53,879 bases of DNA from a virus. Below are positions 19,572-26,019 of this stretch, one piece after another. Each line of letters opens with the position of its first letter. The stretch's first letter is position 1. The position numbers and the translations under genes are program-made. The stretch covers positions 1 through 53,879 of IMG/VR virus record IMGVR_UViG_3300046804_003980; one strand, given 5' to 3'. Below the pieces are notes generated by a model. It was not told where the DNA came from, made no database searches, and was given only the letters and a program-made list of their open reading frames with translations.

Positions 19572-19689
19572 CTTCGGGGGTTTCGTGATTTGGATTACAA
19601 TCACACCATTCAAAATCATAGTCCCCGTCAGGTGAAACCCAACCATTGACTATTCCTGAACCTTTACAATCTGAACAATTTTTATTCAT
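19567..19689 (-). CDS. DnaJ-type CxxCxGxG zinc miniprotein, paralog 2
   Basis: 40 residues, CSDCKGSGIV and CDC, paralog of 19096-19269. Overlaps the upstream gene by eight bases. Its stop codon lies in the CRP-like palindrome of the next promoter. Confidence 0.5.
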   Translation of the reverse strand: MNKNCSDCKGSGIVNGWVSPDGDYDFEWCDCNPNHETPEV

Positions 19690-19774
19690 GGATACACTCA
19701 CTTTCTATTTCATGTCCAAACTCATCTACGAGTTCCTCATAAATTTCATCTATATAATCTAAAAAATCTGACAT
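19682..19774 (-). CDS. 30-residue acidic peptide
   Basis: MSDFLDYIDEIYEELVDEFGHEIE: an acidic amphipathic helix. AAAGGAAAACTAA lies before the ATG. First gene of the short unit driven by the promoter at 19808. Unknown role. Confidence 0.45.
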   Translation of the reverse strand: MSDFLDYIDEIYEELVDEFGHEIESECIHE

Positions 19775-19807
19775 TTAGTTTTCCTTTCTTATTTTCTAAC
19801 TATCGTT

Positions 19808-19894
19808 AGTTTAGCATAACCCACCGACATTTTTCAACTTACTAGCAAGTAATTTCATATTTTGAGACGCTCAAGTCCTGTGATAAATCTCACA
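19808..19894 (-). promoter_or_regulatory. Promoter with CRP-like palindrome
   Basis: TTGAAA, 18-bp spacer with ATGTCGG, TGC-TAAACT (19813-19808). The perfect palindrome TGTGA-TAAATC-TCACA (19879-19894) is centred 78.5 bp from the -10 edge. Confidence 0.68.
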
Positions 19895-19925
19895 TTCGTA
19901 ACGACACGCCCGACTGCGTCGGCCA
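19890..19925. repeat. 36-bp direct repeat with GC-rich hairpin, copy 2
   Basis: Identical to 18417-18452; stem CCGAC-TGC-GTCGG at 19910-19922. Confidence 0.75.
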
Positions 19926-19942
19926 GTTAGTTGAATATTAAA

Positions 19943-20098
19943 CTATTTAAAAAAAGGCGAAACAAGATCACTAAATATTTTTAGTGATTTGTTTTTTTTA
20001 TGTTTTGTTTTACGAGTATATTTCTTTTTATTTTTTTGTGGAGTTGCTGCATTACTGCGACGCAATTCCTGAACTCGTTTTACTTTTTCATTTGTCAT
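19943..20098 (-). CDS. 51-residue very basic protein
   Basis: MTNEKVKRVQELRRSN followed by a Lys-dense centre (NKKKYTRKTKHKKNKSLK). About 35 percent Lys/Arg, likely nucleic-acid binding. Its last codons include a hairpin that may terminate transcription. Coupled closely to 20101-20196. Confidence 0.5.
   Translation of the reverse strand: MTNEKVKRVQELRRSNAATPQKNKKKYTRKTKHKKNKSLKIFSDLVSPFFK
19967..19988 (-). terminator. Possible terminator at the 3' end of the basic gene
   Basis: ATCACTAAA (19967-19975) pairs with TTTAGTGAT (19980-19988), 9 bp, 4-base loop; leftward it is followed by CTTGTTTCGCCTTTTTTT. It overlaps the last codons of 19943-20098. Confidence 0.5.
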
Positions 20099-20100
20099 TG

Positions 20101-20196
20101 TTATACCTCACAATCATGTCCAAAATAAAATTCAGCTGCATCGTTTTCATCAAACATATCAAAACGACGATTACACTCTACGCATTTCTCAAACAT
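20101..20196 (-). CDS. 31-residue zinc-finger miniprotein
   Basis: CVEC (C5, C8) and HDC (H27, C29) provide four ligands. Starts three bases after the previous stop. Very small; supported by the ligand spacing and tight packing only. Confidence 0.45.
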   Translation of the reverse strand: MFEKCVECNRRFDMFDENDAAEFYFGHDCEV

Positions 20197-20198
20197 TT

Positions 20199-20483
20199 TT
20201 AGTTTTCCTTTCTAATTTCATGCAAACGAATTACTTTTGCAAACTTTCTAGCACCTACACGGACACGCTCACCCGTGAAACAATTTGTACAATACAAACC
20301 CTCATGAGCAAATTCGCAAATTTTGCAGGTGCGAATTGTAGGATTATCTAAACGCTTAACTACAATTTCTGAAATAGGTGTAGTCATTAAACCTAATTCT
20401 AAATCCATGACTAAATCTTTATCAGCGAATTCAATAGGCTGAAATTCTAAATCGTTAATTCTTTTAATTTCTAAATTTGACAT
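20199..20483 (-). CDS. Hypothetical protein with C-terminal zinc ribbon
   Basis: 94 residues from the ATG at 20483 with GGGAG ten bases upstream; the longer frame to 20498 needs a TTG. Ligands CKIC and CTNC, about 14 residues apart, form a zinc ribbon near residues 65-85, followed by a basic segment (RVRVGARKFAKVIRLH). Function unknown. Confidence 0.68.
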   Translation of the reverse strand: MSNLEIKRINDLEFQPIEFADKDLVMDLELGLMTTPISEIVVKRLDNPTIRTCKICEFAHEGLYCTNCFTGERVRVGARKFAKVIRLHEIRKEN

Positions 20484-20488
20484 TGAAA

Positions 20489-20677
20489 TTACTCCCAACT
20501 TCTAGTAGTAGCGAAAACCTTACGATTTGAAGGTTTATAATTTGGAAGGTAAGTTAGATTTACCTCATCTATAATTTGTTTTTGTGAAACTAAATCTAGG
20601 AAAGAGTTAGCGTATTCCTCAGAGGGAACTAGGAGAGTAGTAGAACTACCGCCTACTTTATAATTTAGTGAGAACAT
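20489..20677 (-). CDS. Small hypothetical protein
   Basis: 62 residues, polar, no motif. First gene of the unit read from the promoter at 20728. Ribosome site AAAGGAGAACCAA. Not recognised. Confidence 0.65.
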   Translation of the reverse strand: MFSLNYKVGGSSTTLLVPSEEYANSFLDLVSQKQIIDEVNLTYLPNYKPSNRKVFATTRSWE

Positions 20678-20727
20678 TTGGTTCTCCTTTCTTTTTTATT
20701 TATTCTTATTTAATTTTGTATAATGGA

Positions 20728-20846
20728 ATTATAGCATGGGGGTCTGACATTTTTGGGGCGACAAAACGGACATTTGCGACAATTGGGATTGTGAGTTAGG
20801 TCACATTTTATTTTTACGCTCAAAAGTTCAGGTGATTTAGGTCACA
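20728..20846 (-). promoter_or_regulatory. Promoter with two CRP-like palindromes
   Basis: ATGTCAG spacer motif and TGC-TATAAT (20733-20728). Palindromes TGTGA-GTTAGG-TCACA (20790-20805, perfect) and GGTGA-TTTAGG-TCACA (20831-20846, one mismatch) are centred 69.5 and 110.5 bp from the -10 edge, 41 bp apart, close to four helical turns. Confidence 0.72.
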
Positions 20847-20861
20847 ATCTTAAAGACACGC

Positions 20862-20874
20862 CCGACTGCGTCGG
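20862..20874. repeat. GC-rich hairpin, copy 3
   Basis: CCGAC-TGC-GTCGG, preceded by AAAGACACGC as in the other two copies but otherwise diverged. Confidence 0.6.
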
Positions 20875-20879
20875 TCCAT

Positions 20880-20895
20880 TCGAACATTTGTTCGA
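20880..20895. promoter_or_regulatory. LexA/SOS-box-like palindrome
   Basis: TCGAAC-ATTT-GTTCGA fits the actinobacterial SOS box TCGAAC-N4-GTTCGA exactly, and the symmetry extends loosely to TCCAT/ATGGA on either side. It lies 150 bp upstream of the nearest leftward -10 and 18 bp after a doubtful small ORF, so it may instead be a 3' hairpin. Confidence 0.45.
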
Positions 20896-20912
20896 GATGG
20901 ATAGATCAGCTT

Positions 20913-21044
20913 TTATTCTTCTTCTTTTGGAAAAAATCCATTTTGCTTTATATCTAAATAAAGTTGTTTTGCGCAATAATAACAAACAATAAATAAATTT
21001 AATTGAATTAGTGAAGTGATTAGTCTATTCAGCGTCAAGGTCAA
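20913..21044 (-). CDS. Doubtful 43-residue ORF
   Basis: From a TTG at 21044 (or 21038). The part CYYCAKQLYLDIKQNGFFPKEEE looks protein-like, but the start is non-ATG and no ribosome site is clear. The rest of 20678-21024 holds only the regulatory elements listed. Confidence 0.3.
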   Translation of the reverse strand: MTLTLNRLITSLIQLNLFIVCYYCAKQLYLDIKQNGFFPKEEE

Positions 21045-21213
21045 ACTCGCTTTCATCAAATTCAATCGCTAAATCTTTTTCATCTACTAAATCAAGCGGG
21101 ATTTCATCTGATTCAGTTTCAGTTTCGATTTCTTCATTTTCCCAATATTCAGGCTCTCTGTCCCATGGGTCATACTTTTTTTCCCAAGAGGGAACATAAC
21201 TAGTCATGGTCAT
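21025..21213 (-). CDS. Acidic hypothetical protein
   Basis: 62 residues, roughly 40 percent Asp/Glu (ETETESDEIPLDLVDEKDL). Probably disordered. One-base overlap with the upstream gene. Not recognised. Confidence 0.65.
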   Translation of the reverse strand: MTMTSYVPSWEKKYDPWDREPEYWENEEIETETESDEIPLDLVDEKDLAIEFDESEFDLDAE

Positions 21214-21407
21214 TACTTTACCACACTTTCATTTTTTCCATAAACTGCTTGAATAAATCTATCTTCGTTAAAATTAGGGTTATCATCTGCAAACATATCC
21301 GCAAAATCAAAAACTAATTCTTTGAAATCTGAAATTTCTACGGGGTAATTTGATAAGTAGCGATTTAGGATTTCCGCTACTGCTACATAGTCTTTTCGGG
21401 TCATCAT
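21213..21407 (-). CDS. Hypothetical helical protein
   Basis: 64 residues, two predicted helices and an acidic centre (FADMFADDNPNFNEDRF). Starts ATGATG two bases after the previous stop. Not recognised. Confidence 0.65.
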   Translation of the reverse strand: MMTRKDYVAVAEILNRYLSNYPVEISDFKELVFDFADMFADDNPNFNEDRFIQAVYGKNESVVK

Positions 21408-21408
21408 T

Positions 21409-21573
21409 TTACTGCACCTCTATTTTCATTATATTAGCAGAAAACTTTACTTTTTCTGCTTGCTTACTTTTATTTAAGTTAGCCACTAGGGTATCTATAT
21501 CGTTAATATTAGTAGCAACATTTCCAACAGATAGCAAACGGCTACCTTGCCATAGGGAGTATTCTATTTTCAT
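21409..21573 (-). CDS. 54-residue hypothetical protein
   Basis: Coupled by one-base overlap (TAATG) to 21573-21674. MKIEYSLWQGSRLLSVGNVATNIND begins a beta-rich N-terminus; the rest is Lys/Asn-rich. Not recognised. Confidence 0.55.
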   Translation of the reverse strand: MKIEYSLWQGSRLLSVGNVATNINDIDTLVANLNKSKQAEKVKFSANIMKIEVQ

Positions 21574-21674
21574 TATTTAGTCTCACTTTCTTTTTTAGTT
21601 AATACGGACATAGCCTCTAGGGTAGAAGCCTTACGCTGTGCCTCTACATAGGCACGGAACTCATCTAGGTTCAT
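21573..21674 (-). CDS. 33-residue helical peptide
   Basis: MNLDEFRAYVEAQRKASTLEAMSVLTKKE is one amphipathic helix. AGAAAGGATAACTAACAA precedes the ATG. First gene of the unit driven by the promoter at 21725. Confidence 0.5.
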   Translation of the reverse strand: MNLDEFRAYVEAQRKASTLEAMSVLTKKESETK

Positions 21675-21724
21675 TTGTTAGTTATCCTTTCTAAGATACT
21701 TACTTATTTATTTGTTATGGCGTT

Positions 21725-21791
21725 AGCCTACCATAAGCCACCGACAATTTCAAGCGACACGCCGATAGGCGTTAGTGTGATTTAGCCCACA
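21725..21791 (-). promoter_or_regulatory. Promoter with CRP-like palindrome
   Basis: TTGAAA, 17-bp spacer TTGTCGG, -10 TAGGCT (weak). TGTGA-TTTAGC-CCACA (21776-21791, one mismatch) is centred 58.5 bp from the -10 edge and overlaps the stop of 21782-21979. ACGCC-GAT-AGGCGT lies between them. Confidence 0.62.
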
Positions 21792-21979
21792 CTTACGGCT
21801 ACTGAGCGGTAGGTGTATCCTCCGCCACTTTTACGGATACGGACACGATACGCCTCAGCGTTATCATACCATACGGCGTGAGGGTGCTTTTCAGCCTCTA
21901 CGATTTCGCCCTCTACGGAGCGGGAGCGATAAAGCTTACCTACTAGTAAGCCCTCTATTGAATAAAGATTAGCAGACAT
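21782..21979 (-). CDS. Small protein, paralog 2 (SANLYSIEGLLVGKLYRSRSVEGE)
   Basis: 65 residues, close paralog of 19274-19480 (about 60 percent identical over the first 40 residues). The block duplicates gene plus promoter type, since the GACACGCC inverted repeat and CRP-like site follow both genes. Predicted beta-rich; function unknown. Confidence 0.78.
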   Translation of the reverse strand: MSANLYSIEGLLVGKLYRSRSVEGEIVEAEKHPHAVWYDNAEAYRVRIRKSGGGYTYRSVAVSVG

Positions 21980-22161
21980 TATTTAGACACTTTCCAATCT
22001 GTCCACATAGGTAGACGCTCAGGGTCAGTATCGTTATACCAACTTTCAATATTATTTTCACAAACCTCGCAGAAAGTGAAACGCTCATCTCCAACCATAG
22101 AGATAGCAGATTTATTAGGGGTGTGTGTCTTACACACTTCGTTAATTGTTAGTGTAGTCAT
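21979..22161 (-). CDS. Zinc-finger-like hypothetical protein
   Basis: 60 residues with C10, H12 and FCEVC (C31, C34) as candidate ligands, Trp-rich C-terminus. One-base overlap with 21782-21979. AAAGAAAGGTGG before the ATG. Not recognised. Confidence 0.66.
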   Translation of the reverse strand: MTTLTINEVCKTHTPNKSAISMVGDERFTFCEVCENNIESWYNDTDPERLPMWTDWKVSK

Positions 22162-22255
22162 TTGAGACCACCTTTCTTTAGTAGTTAATTTTGTTTTGCT
22201 GACCTGATTATTTGCTTACTTATTTAGTAAGGCTCACAGGATTTTTATTTAGTTT

Positions 22256-22489
22256 TTATTTCTTACAATACTTAGCGTATTTTACGAATAACTTTCGGTA
22301 TCCGCAGGTATCGCAGTATCTATTGAAGTAAGGTTGCTTAGTAGCAACACCTTGAACATCTGTCCAAGTAGTATGCTTACAAGTAGGGTCATTACCCGCT
22401 ACATTGTAGTCATTGTAGTAGTAAGGGACATGGCTCCAAAGTTGGTAGCCGTTAGCGATTACTTTATCTAATTTTTTTTCTAGTGACAT
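22256..22489 (-). CDS. Cys/His-rich hypothetical protein
   Basis: 77 residues, Tyr/Trp-rich, with C37-K-H39 and YCDTCGY further on as metal ligands. AAAGGACAATAAA before the ATG. Outermost leftward gene of the block. Similar small proteins of actinophages have no assigned role. Confidence 0.68.
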   Translation of the reverse strand: MSLEKKLDKVIANGYQLWSHVPYYYNDYNVAGNDPTCKHTTWTDVQGVATKQPYFNRYCDTCGYRKLFVKYAKYCKK

Positions 22490-22521
22490 TTTATTGTCCT
22501 TTCTTTTTATCTAATAAGTAA

Positions 22522-22597
22522 ATACTAGCACACCTCTCTGACATTTTCAAGTCGCAAAACGGACATTTCGGATATTTTTTATGTGATTTAGACCACA
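22522..22597 (-). promoter_or_regulatory. Promoter with CRP-like palindrome
   Basis: TTGAAA, 17-bp spacer starting ATGTCAG, TGC-TAGTAT (22527-22522). TGTGA-TTTAGA-CCACA (22582-22597, one mismatch) is centred 67.5 bp from the -10 edge. The region 22598-22700 up to the divergent promoter holds no further recognisable feature. Confidence 0.65.
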
Positions 22598-22702
22598 TTT
22601 TACGCTCAAAATGCTATCAAATCGGACATTATGGGCACACTATCTTTTTTATTTTTTGATTTTTAAACGTGGATCATACAATTTAAAAAAATATTAACAT
22701 TT

Positions 22703-22732
22703 TTGTCAATTTGAAAAGTAAAATGTTATAAT
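22703..22732 (+). promoter_or_regulatory. Rightward leaderless promoter
   Basis: -35 TTGTCA (22703-22708), 18-bp spacer, TATAAT (22727-22732). Only seven bases separate the -10 from the ATG at 22740, so the transcript would be leaderless. Confidence 0.7.
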
Positions 22733-22739
22733 AAATTTT

Positions 22740-23543
22740 ATGTATAAAGCTTTGCAAGAATTTCAAGAACCTATCTTGTCTAAACTTAAAAAATTAAGTG
22801 ACGAGGTATATTTGTATGAAAATTTTTTGTCAGAAGAAGAATGTAAAGAAATCGTCGAAGAAGTAAAAAATACGCCAGATTATGTTTATCAAAAAGAAAA
22901 AAATTTAGTTTTAAAAGACTCATTTAATGTATCTAAATTAGCTCAATATAGAGATAGAATTAAAGAAGTATTTAATTTTAATGAAAAAGTAAAAGAAAAG
23001 CATATATCAAACAATTGGACTTTTGTTAGGATGAGACCAACTGGAGTTGGGGATGGTCCACATGTTGATTGGCCAAACTTTTTAAATAAAATTAAAATTT
23101 CTATTAATGAATCAGAAGATGAAAAAATTAAAATAAAGTTTCAATGGGTAACAATTTTGATTTACTTTAATGATGATTTTGGTGGGGGAGAAATAGTATA
23201 CCCAGAATATGGAATAGAATATCACCCTAAAACAGGAGATTTACTTGTACATAATGCAGAAGTCGTACATACTGTCTATAGAGTTAAATCAGGAGAAAGA
23301 TTTTTTTGGCAAGGGGACGTGGCAGCTGATTTTTTTACTGATGAAGATGGAATAAAAATTTATTCAGAAGCAAATGAAAAAATAGGTAATAAAGATACCG
23401 AAGGAGAAGATTTTCTTTTTTCAATAAACCATAGACCGATATTGTCAAAAAGATTGACAAAATGGGCAGAAGATGCAAAATGGAATCCTGATGATGAAAG
23501 CTTTATAATTAATGGTATAATAAAGAAAACAAGGGAATTATAA
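22740..23543 (+). CDS. Fe(II)/2-oxoglutarate oxygenase, P4H-like
   Basis: 267 residues. Iron ligands H108-x-D110 (GPHVDW) and H177, 2OG-binding R187 (KSGERFF). Core IYFNDDFGGGEIVYPEYGIEYHPKTGDLLVHNAE. A C-terminal extension of about 75 residues (SEANEKIGNKDTEGEDFLFSINHRP) is particular to this copy. The gene has no ribosome site and is probably leaderless. One-base overlap with the next oxygenase. Confidence 0.9.
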   Translation: MYKALQEFQEPILSKLKKLSDEVYLYENFLSEEECKEIVEEVKNTPDYVYQKEKNLVLKDSFNVSKLAQYRDRIKEVFNFNEKVKEKHISNNWTFVRMRPTGVGDGPHVDWPNFLNKIKISINESEDEKIKIKFQWVTILIYFNDDFGGGEIVYPEYGIEYHPKTGDLLVHNAEVVHTVYRVKSGERFFWQGDVAADFFTDEDGIKIYSEANEKIGNKDTEGEDFLFSINHRPILSKRLTKWAEDAKWNPDDESFIINGIIKKTREL

Positions 23544-24127
23544 TGGGACCTTTTATAAACAGTCAAGAAGTACTAGAGCTTGGCGAAGATATATATATAA
23601 TAGAAAATTTTTTAACTCAAGAAGAATGTCAATATTTTAAAGATTTATTTGATAAAGGTATTGAGGCAAATGGGCATAATCTAGAACTTGGTTTTGGTGT
23701 TGTTTCTAATAATTTTGAAGAAATTGAAAAAATTAGAGATAGAATTAAATCAATTATTGATCCAGTTTATGAACTTGGACACAATACAGCTGTGAATTTA
23801 ATGAAAGTTGGAAATTCATGGGGACTACACTACGATGCTCAACAATTTGAAAAAATAAGAGGCAAGGCAAATCAAAAAGATCCTCTTGATGAATATGATT
23901 TAGTTAAAGATAGTAAATACGGGACTGTGCTTTATTTTAACGAATTTGGTGGTGGGGCTTTAAATTATCCTTTGCAAAATATACAGTATAAGCCAATGCC
24001 TGGAACCTTAGTGGTTCATAGTTCAGAAAAAATATGTAGCCATGAAGTATTAGAGGTTACAGAAGGATACAGATATTCTTACTCTAATCATTTATCAATA
24101 CCAATTTTAATACCTAGGAACTTATGA
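23543..24127 (+). CDS. Fe(II)/2-oxoglutarate oxygenase, short form
   Basis: 194 residues. H96-x-D98 (GLHYDA), H167 (CSHEVL) and R177 (EGYRYSY) complete the active site. The core has YFNEFGGGALNYPLQNIQYKPMPGTLVVHSSE, with NE instead of NDD. It is coupled to the gene before it, suggesting the two act on the same or linked substrates. Confidence 0.88.
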   Translation: MGPFINSQEVLELGEDIYIIENFLTQEECQYFKDLFDKGIEANGHNLELGFGVVSNNFEEIEKIRDRIKSIIDPVYELGHNTAVNLMKVGNSWGLHYDAQQFEKIRGKANQKDPLDEYDLVKDSKYGTVLYFNEFGGGALNYPLQNIQYKPMPGTLVVHSSEKICSHEVLEVTEGYRYSYSNHLSIPILIPRNL

Positions 24128-24867
24128 TGAAAGTTGCTATTTTTGGAGATTGTCATACTGCAAGAGTTTGGGAGCACCATAATTTTGATGATAGTAAGTA
24201 TACTCTCAGAATGTGGGGAAGAGCAGGAACTTGGTCATATGGCCTAGATTTAAAAGAAAAATCTTTAGAGAATATGGATAATTGCTCTCATGAGCAGGGA
24301 GATCCAAAATGTTCGCTATCTTCTGGAGTTGAAGTAGCAGGGCAAAAGATAATGTTATCTAAAATGAACGAGGGCTGGAACCCTAAAGTTTCTTTTAAAG
24401 AAGTGGAAGAATCTGATCTAATAATGCCTTGGATTGGCTACATAGATATAAGACAATACCTTCCAGTACATCAAAATGCAGATGAAGTAGCTAAAATAGT
24501 AGTTGATAAGTTTATTAAGTTTTTCCCAGATAAAAAAATTAGATTTATAGAGCCTTTACCTCAATTTACAGAAATGCTTTTAAAATATGAAGGAATACAC
24601 CCTTCATATACCTATGAAGAAAGACTTGAGCAGAATAAACTATATATTGAGGGTTTAAGGAAATATTCAAAAGAGGCGGGATTTATGGAACCTGTTTCCC
24701 AACAGGATATATATCGTGTCACTGGTAGAAATGAGTTTACTACCGATATGACACATAATAGAGCTCCTCATCCTGTAGATGGACTAAAAGATGAATATCA
24801 TGCAAAAATATATGAATTATTTAGAGATGAAATAGAAAAGACTATTTCGTACTATCATCTTTCTTAG
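24124..24867 (+). CDS. SGNH-like protein with GDCHT motif, paralog 1
   Basis: 247 residues. FGDCHTARVW at residues 7-16 occupies the place of the GDS(L) block I of SGNH hydrolases, with Cys instead of Ser. MPWIGYIDIRQYLPVHQNADEV and DKKIRFIEPLPQF are shared with the 221-residue paralog at 25068-25733. A late D-x-x-H (HNRAPHPVDG) may supply the rest of the catalytic set. The Ser-to-Cys change leaves activity uncertain. Coupled by overlap to the oxygenase before it. Confidence 0.6.
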   Translation: MMKVAIFGDCHTARVWEHHNFDDSKYTLRMWGRAGTWSYGLDLKEKSLENMDNCSHEQGDPKCSLSSGVEVAGQKIMLSKMNEGWNPKVSFKEVEESDLIMPWIGYIDIRQYLPVHQNADEVAKIVVDKFIKFFPDKKIRFIEPLPQFTEMLLKYEGIHPSYTYEERLEQNKLYIEGLRKYSKEAGFMEPVSQQDIYRVTGRNEFTTDMTHNRAPHPVDGLKDEYHAKIYELFRDEIEKTISYYHLS

Positions 24868-25015
24868 TAACTAGTCTTCCTATTAAGGCATTTATGTAAT
24901 TGGCAATTCTTGTACCCCGCCCTATATTTAAATTACAATCACATGATTCAGGATGCCTTACTTCCCTATTAAATGCTGGCGTAGTTAATGTTTTATGAAA
25001 ATGCCTTGGCGACAT
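24842..25015 (-). CDS. 57-residue hypothetical, minus strand
   Basis: MSPRHFHKTLTTPAFNREVRHPESCDCNLNIG; His/Arg-rich with a CDC. GGGAGATATT lies before the ATG. It overlaps the 3' end of the SGNH-like gene by 26 bases. Low size, but good ribosome site. Confidence 0.5.
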   Translation of the reverse strand: MSPRHFHKTLTTPAFNREVRHPESCDCNLNIGRGTRIANYINALIGRLVTKKDDSTK

Positions 25016-25054
25016 AATATCTCCCTTTTTTTATAATTTTACCACAAAATGAGA

Positions 25055-25060
25055 TATAAT
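25055..25060 (+). promoter_or_regulatory. Leaderless -10 box for the second SGNH-like gene
   Basis: TATAAT with seven bases to the ATG at 25068, the same spacing as at 22727. The -35 is unclear. Confidence 0.5.
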
Positions 25061-25067
25061 AATAGCT

Positions 25068-25733
25068 ATGAGCGCAATTATAATTGGCGATTGCCATACT
25101 TTAAGATTAGCAGAAAACTCAGACTTTAATGTTTGGGCAAGACATGGTTTTAAAATGATTGATTTTGTAAATTCTGAAGATATATTGAATTTAAAATCAC
25201 ATGTTTCTTTCATTCCAGAGGAATACCTAAATAATAAAAAAGATATCCCAGATCGTATTCCTTTTTCGGCCTCATTAAATTATGACACTATTATTTTTTG
25301 GCTTGGTTATGTTGAGGTTAAAGAGTATCTTCCAGGACACAGCGATGAAAGAATAAATTTAGTAGTTGGAGCTTATTTGGAAAAAATAAAAAATTTATTT
25401 CCAGATAAAAAAATAATTATAATTGAACCATTGCCTCAGTTTGAAGAATTAGTTTATGTATACCCAGTACGTCCAGATACTGAAGAAAAAGTACTATATA
25501 CGTATGCTGAAAGAGATAAAGCTTCAGATAGATTAATTAATTCTATTAAAACAATAAATACAATGAATGAAAATTTTCAAATTATTCCAAGATGCGAGAT
25601 ATACAAATCTTTAAATGTATCTTCACTAAATTCAGACATGATGTACTTTGAAGAATCAGTTAATAAAAAAATAGATGCACTAAGTCCAGAAAACTACGCA
25701 GTGATTGCATCTATGCTAAAAGAGAAGATATAG
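25068..25733 (+). CDS. SGNH-like protein with GDCHT motif, paralog 2
   Basis: 221 residues, IIIGDCHTLRL at the N-terminus and FWLGYVEVKEYLPGHSDERINLVV, DKKIIIIEPLPQF as in the paralog at 24124. It has its own promoter box. Both proteins may be esterases or acyl/sugar-modifying enzymes working on the same structures as the neighbouring oxygenases, which is inference from position only. Confidence 0.6.
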   Translation: MSAIIIGDCHTLRLAENSDFNVWARHGFKMIDFVNSEDILNLKSHVSFIPEEYLNNKKDIPDRIPFSASLNYDTIIFWLGYVEVKEYLPGHSDERINLVVGAYLEKIKNLFPDKKIIIIEPLPQFEELVYVYPVRPDTEEKVLYTYAERDKASDRLINSIKTINTMNENFQIIPRCEIYKSLNVSSLNSDMMYFEESVNKKIDALSPENYAVIASMLKEKI

Positions 25734-25734
25734 T

Positions 25735-26019
25735 CTATTTGCCACGCTTTTGTACTTCTGCGTTGCGCAGCATTGTAACTGCGTCTATATATGAAAGTTT
25801 ATATGTTGGTTCCAGTTTCGGCTCATTTTTCGGCTCACTAATTGTTTCACGTGGAACACCATAATATAACATTAAACCAAGTGTAATAATCATTGGGACA
25901 TATATTGGAGAAATTGAAGCAATAAACCAAAGAACTGTCAAGATACTAAATTGTTTAATTCCAAATCTTGCCTTGGATGGTTTGCTTCCATATGACAATT
26001 CATGCATAGGATGCGACAT
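25735..26019 (-). CDS. Membrane protein with HNH neighbour
   Basis: 94 residues from ATG 26019 (AGAAGAG upstream; a longer frame goes to 26049). Two membrane spans (QFSILTVLWFIASISPIYVPMIITLGLMLYYG) and a charged C-terminus. It overlaps the HNH gene by 82 bases in another frame. Not recognised. Confidence 0.55.
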   Translation of the reverse strand: MSHPMHELSYGSKPSKARFGIKQFSILTVLWFIASISPIYVPMIITLGLMLYYGVPRETISEPKNEPKLEPTYKLSYIDAVTMLRNAEVQKRGK

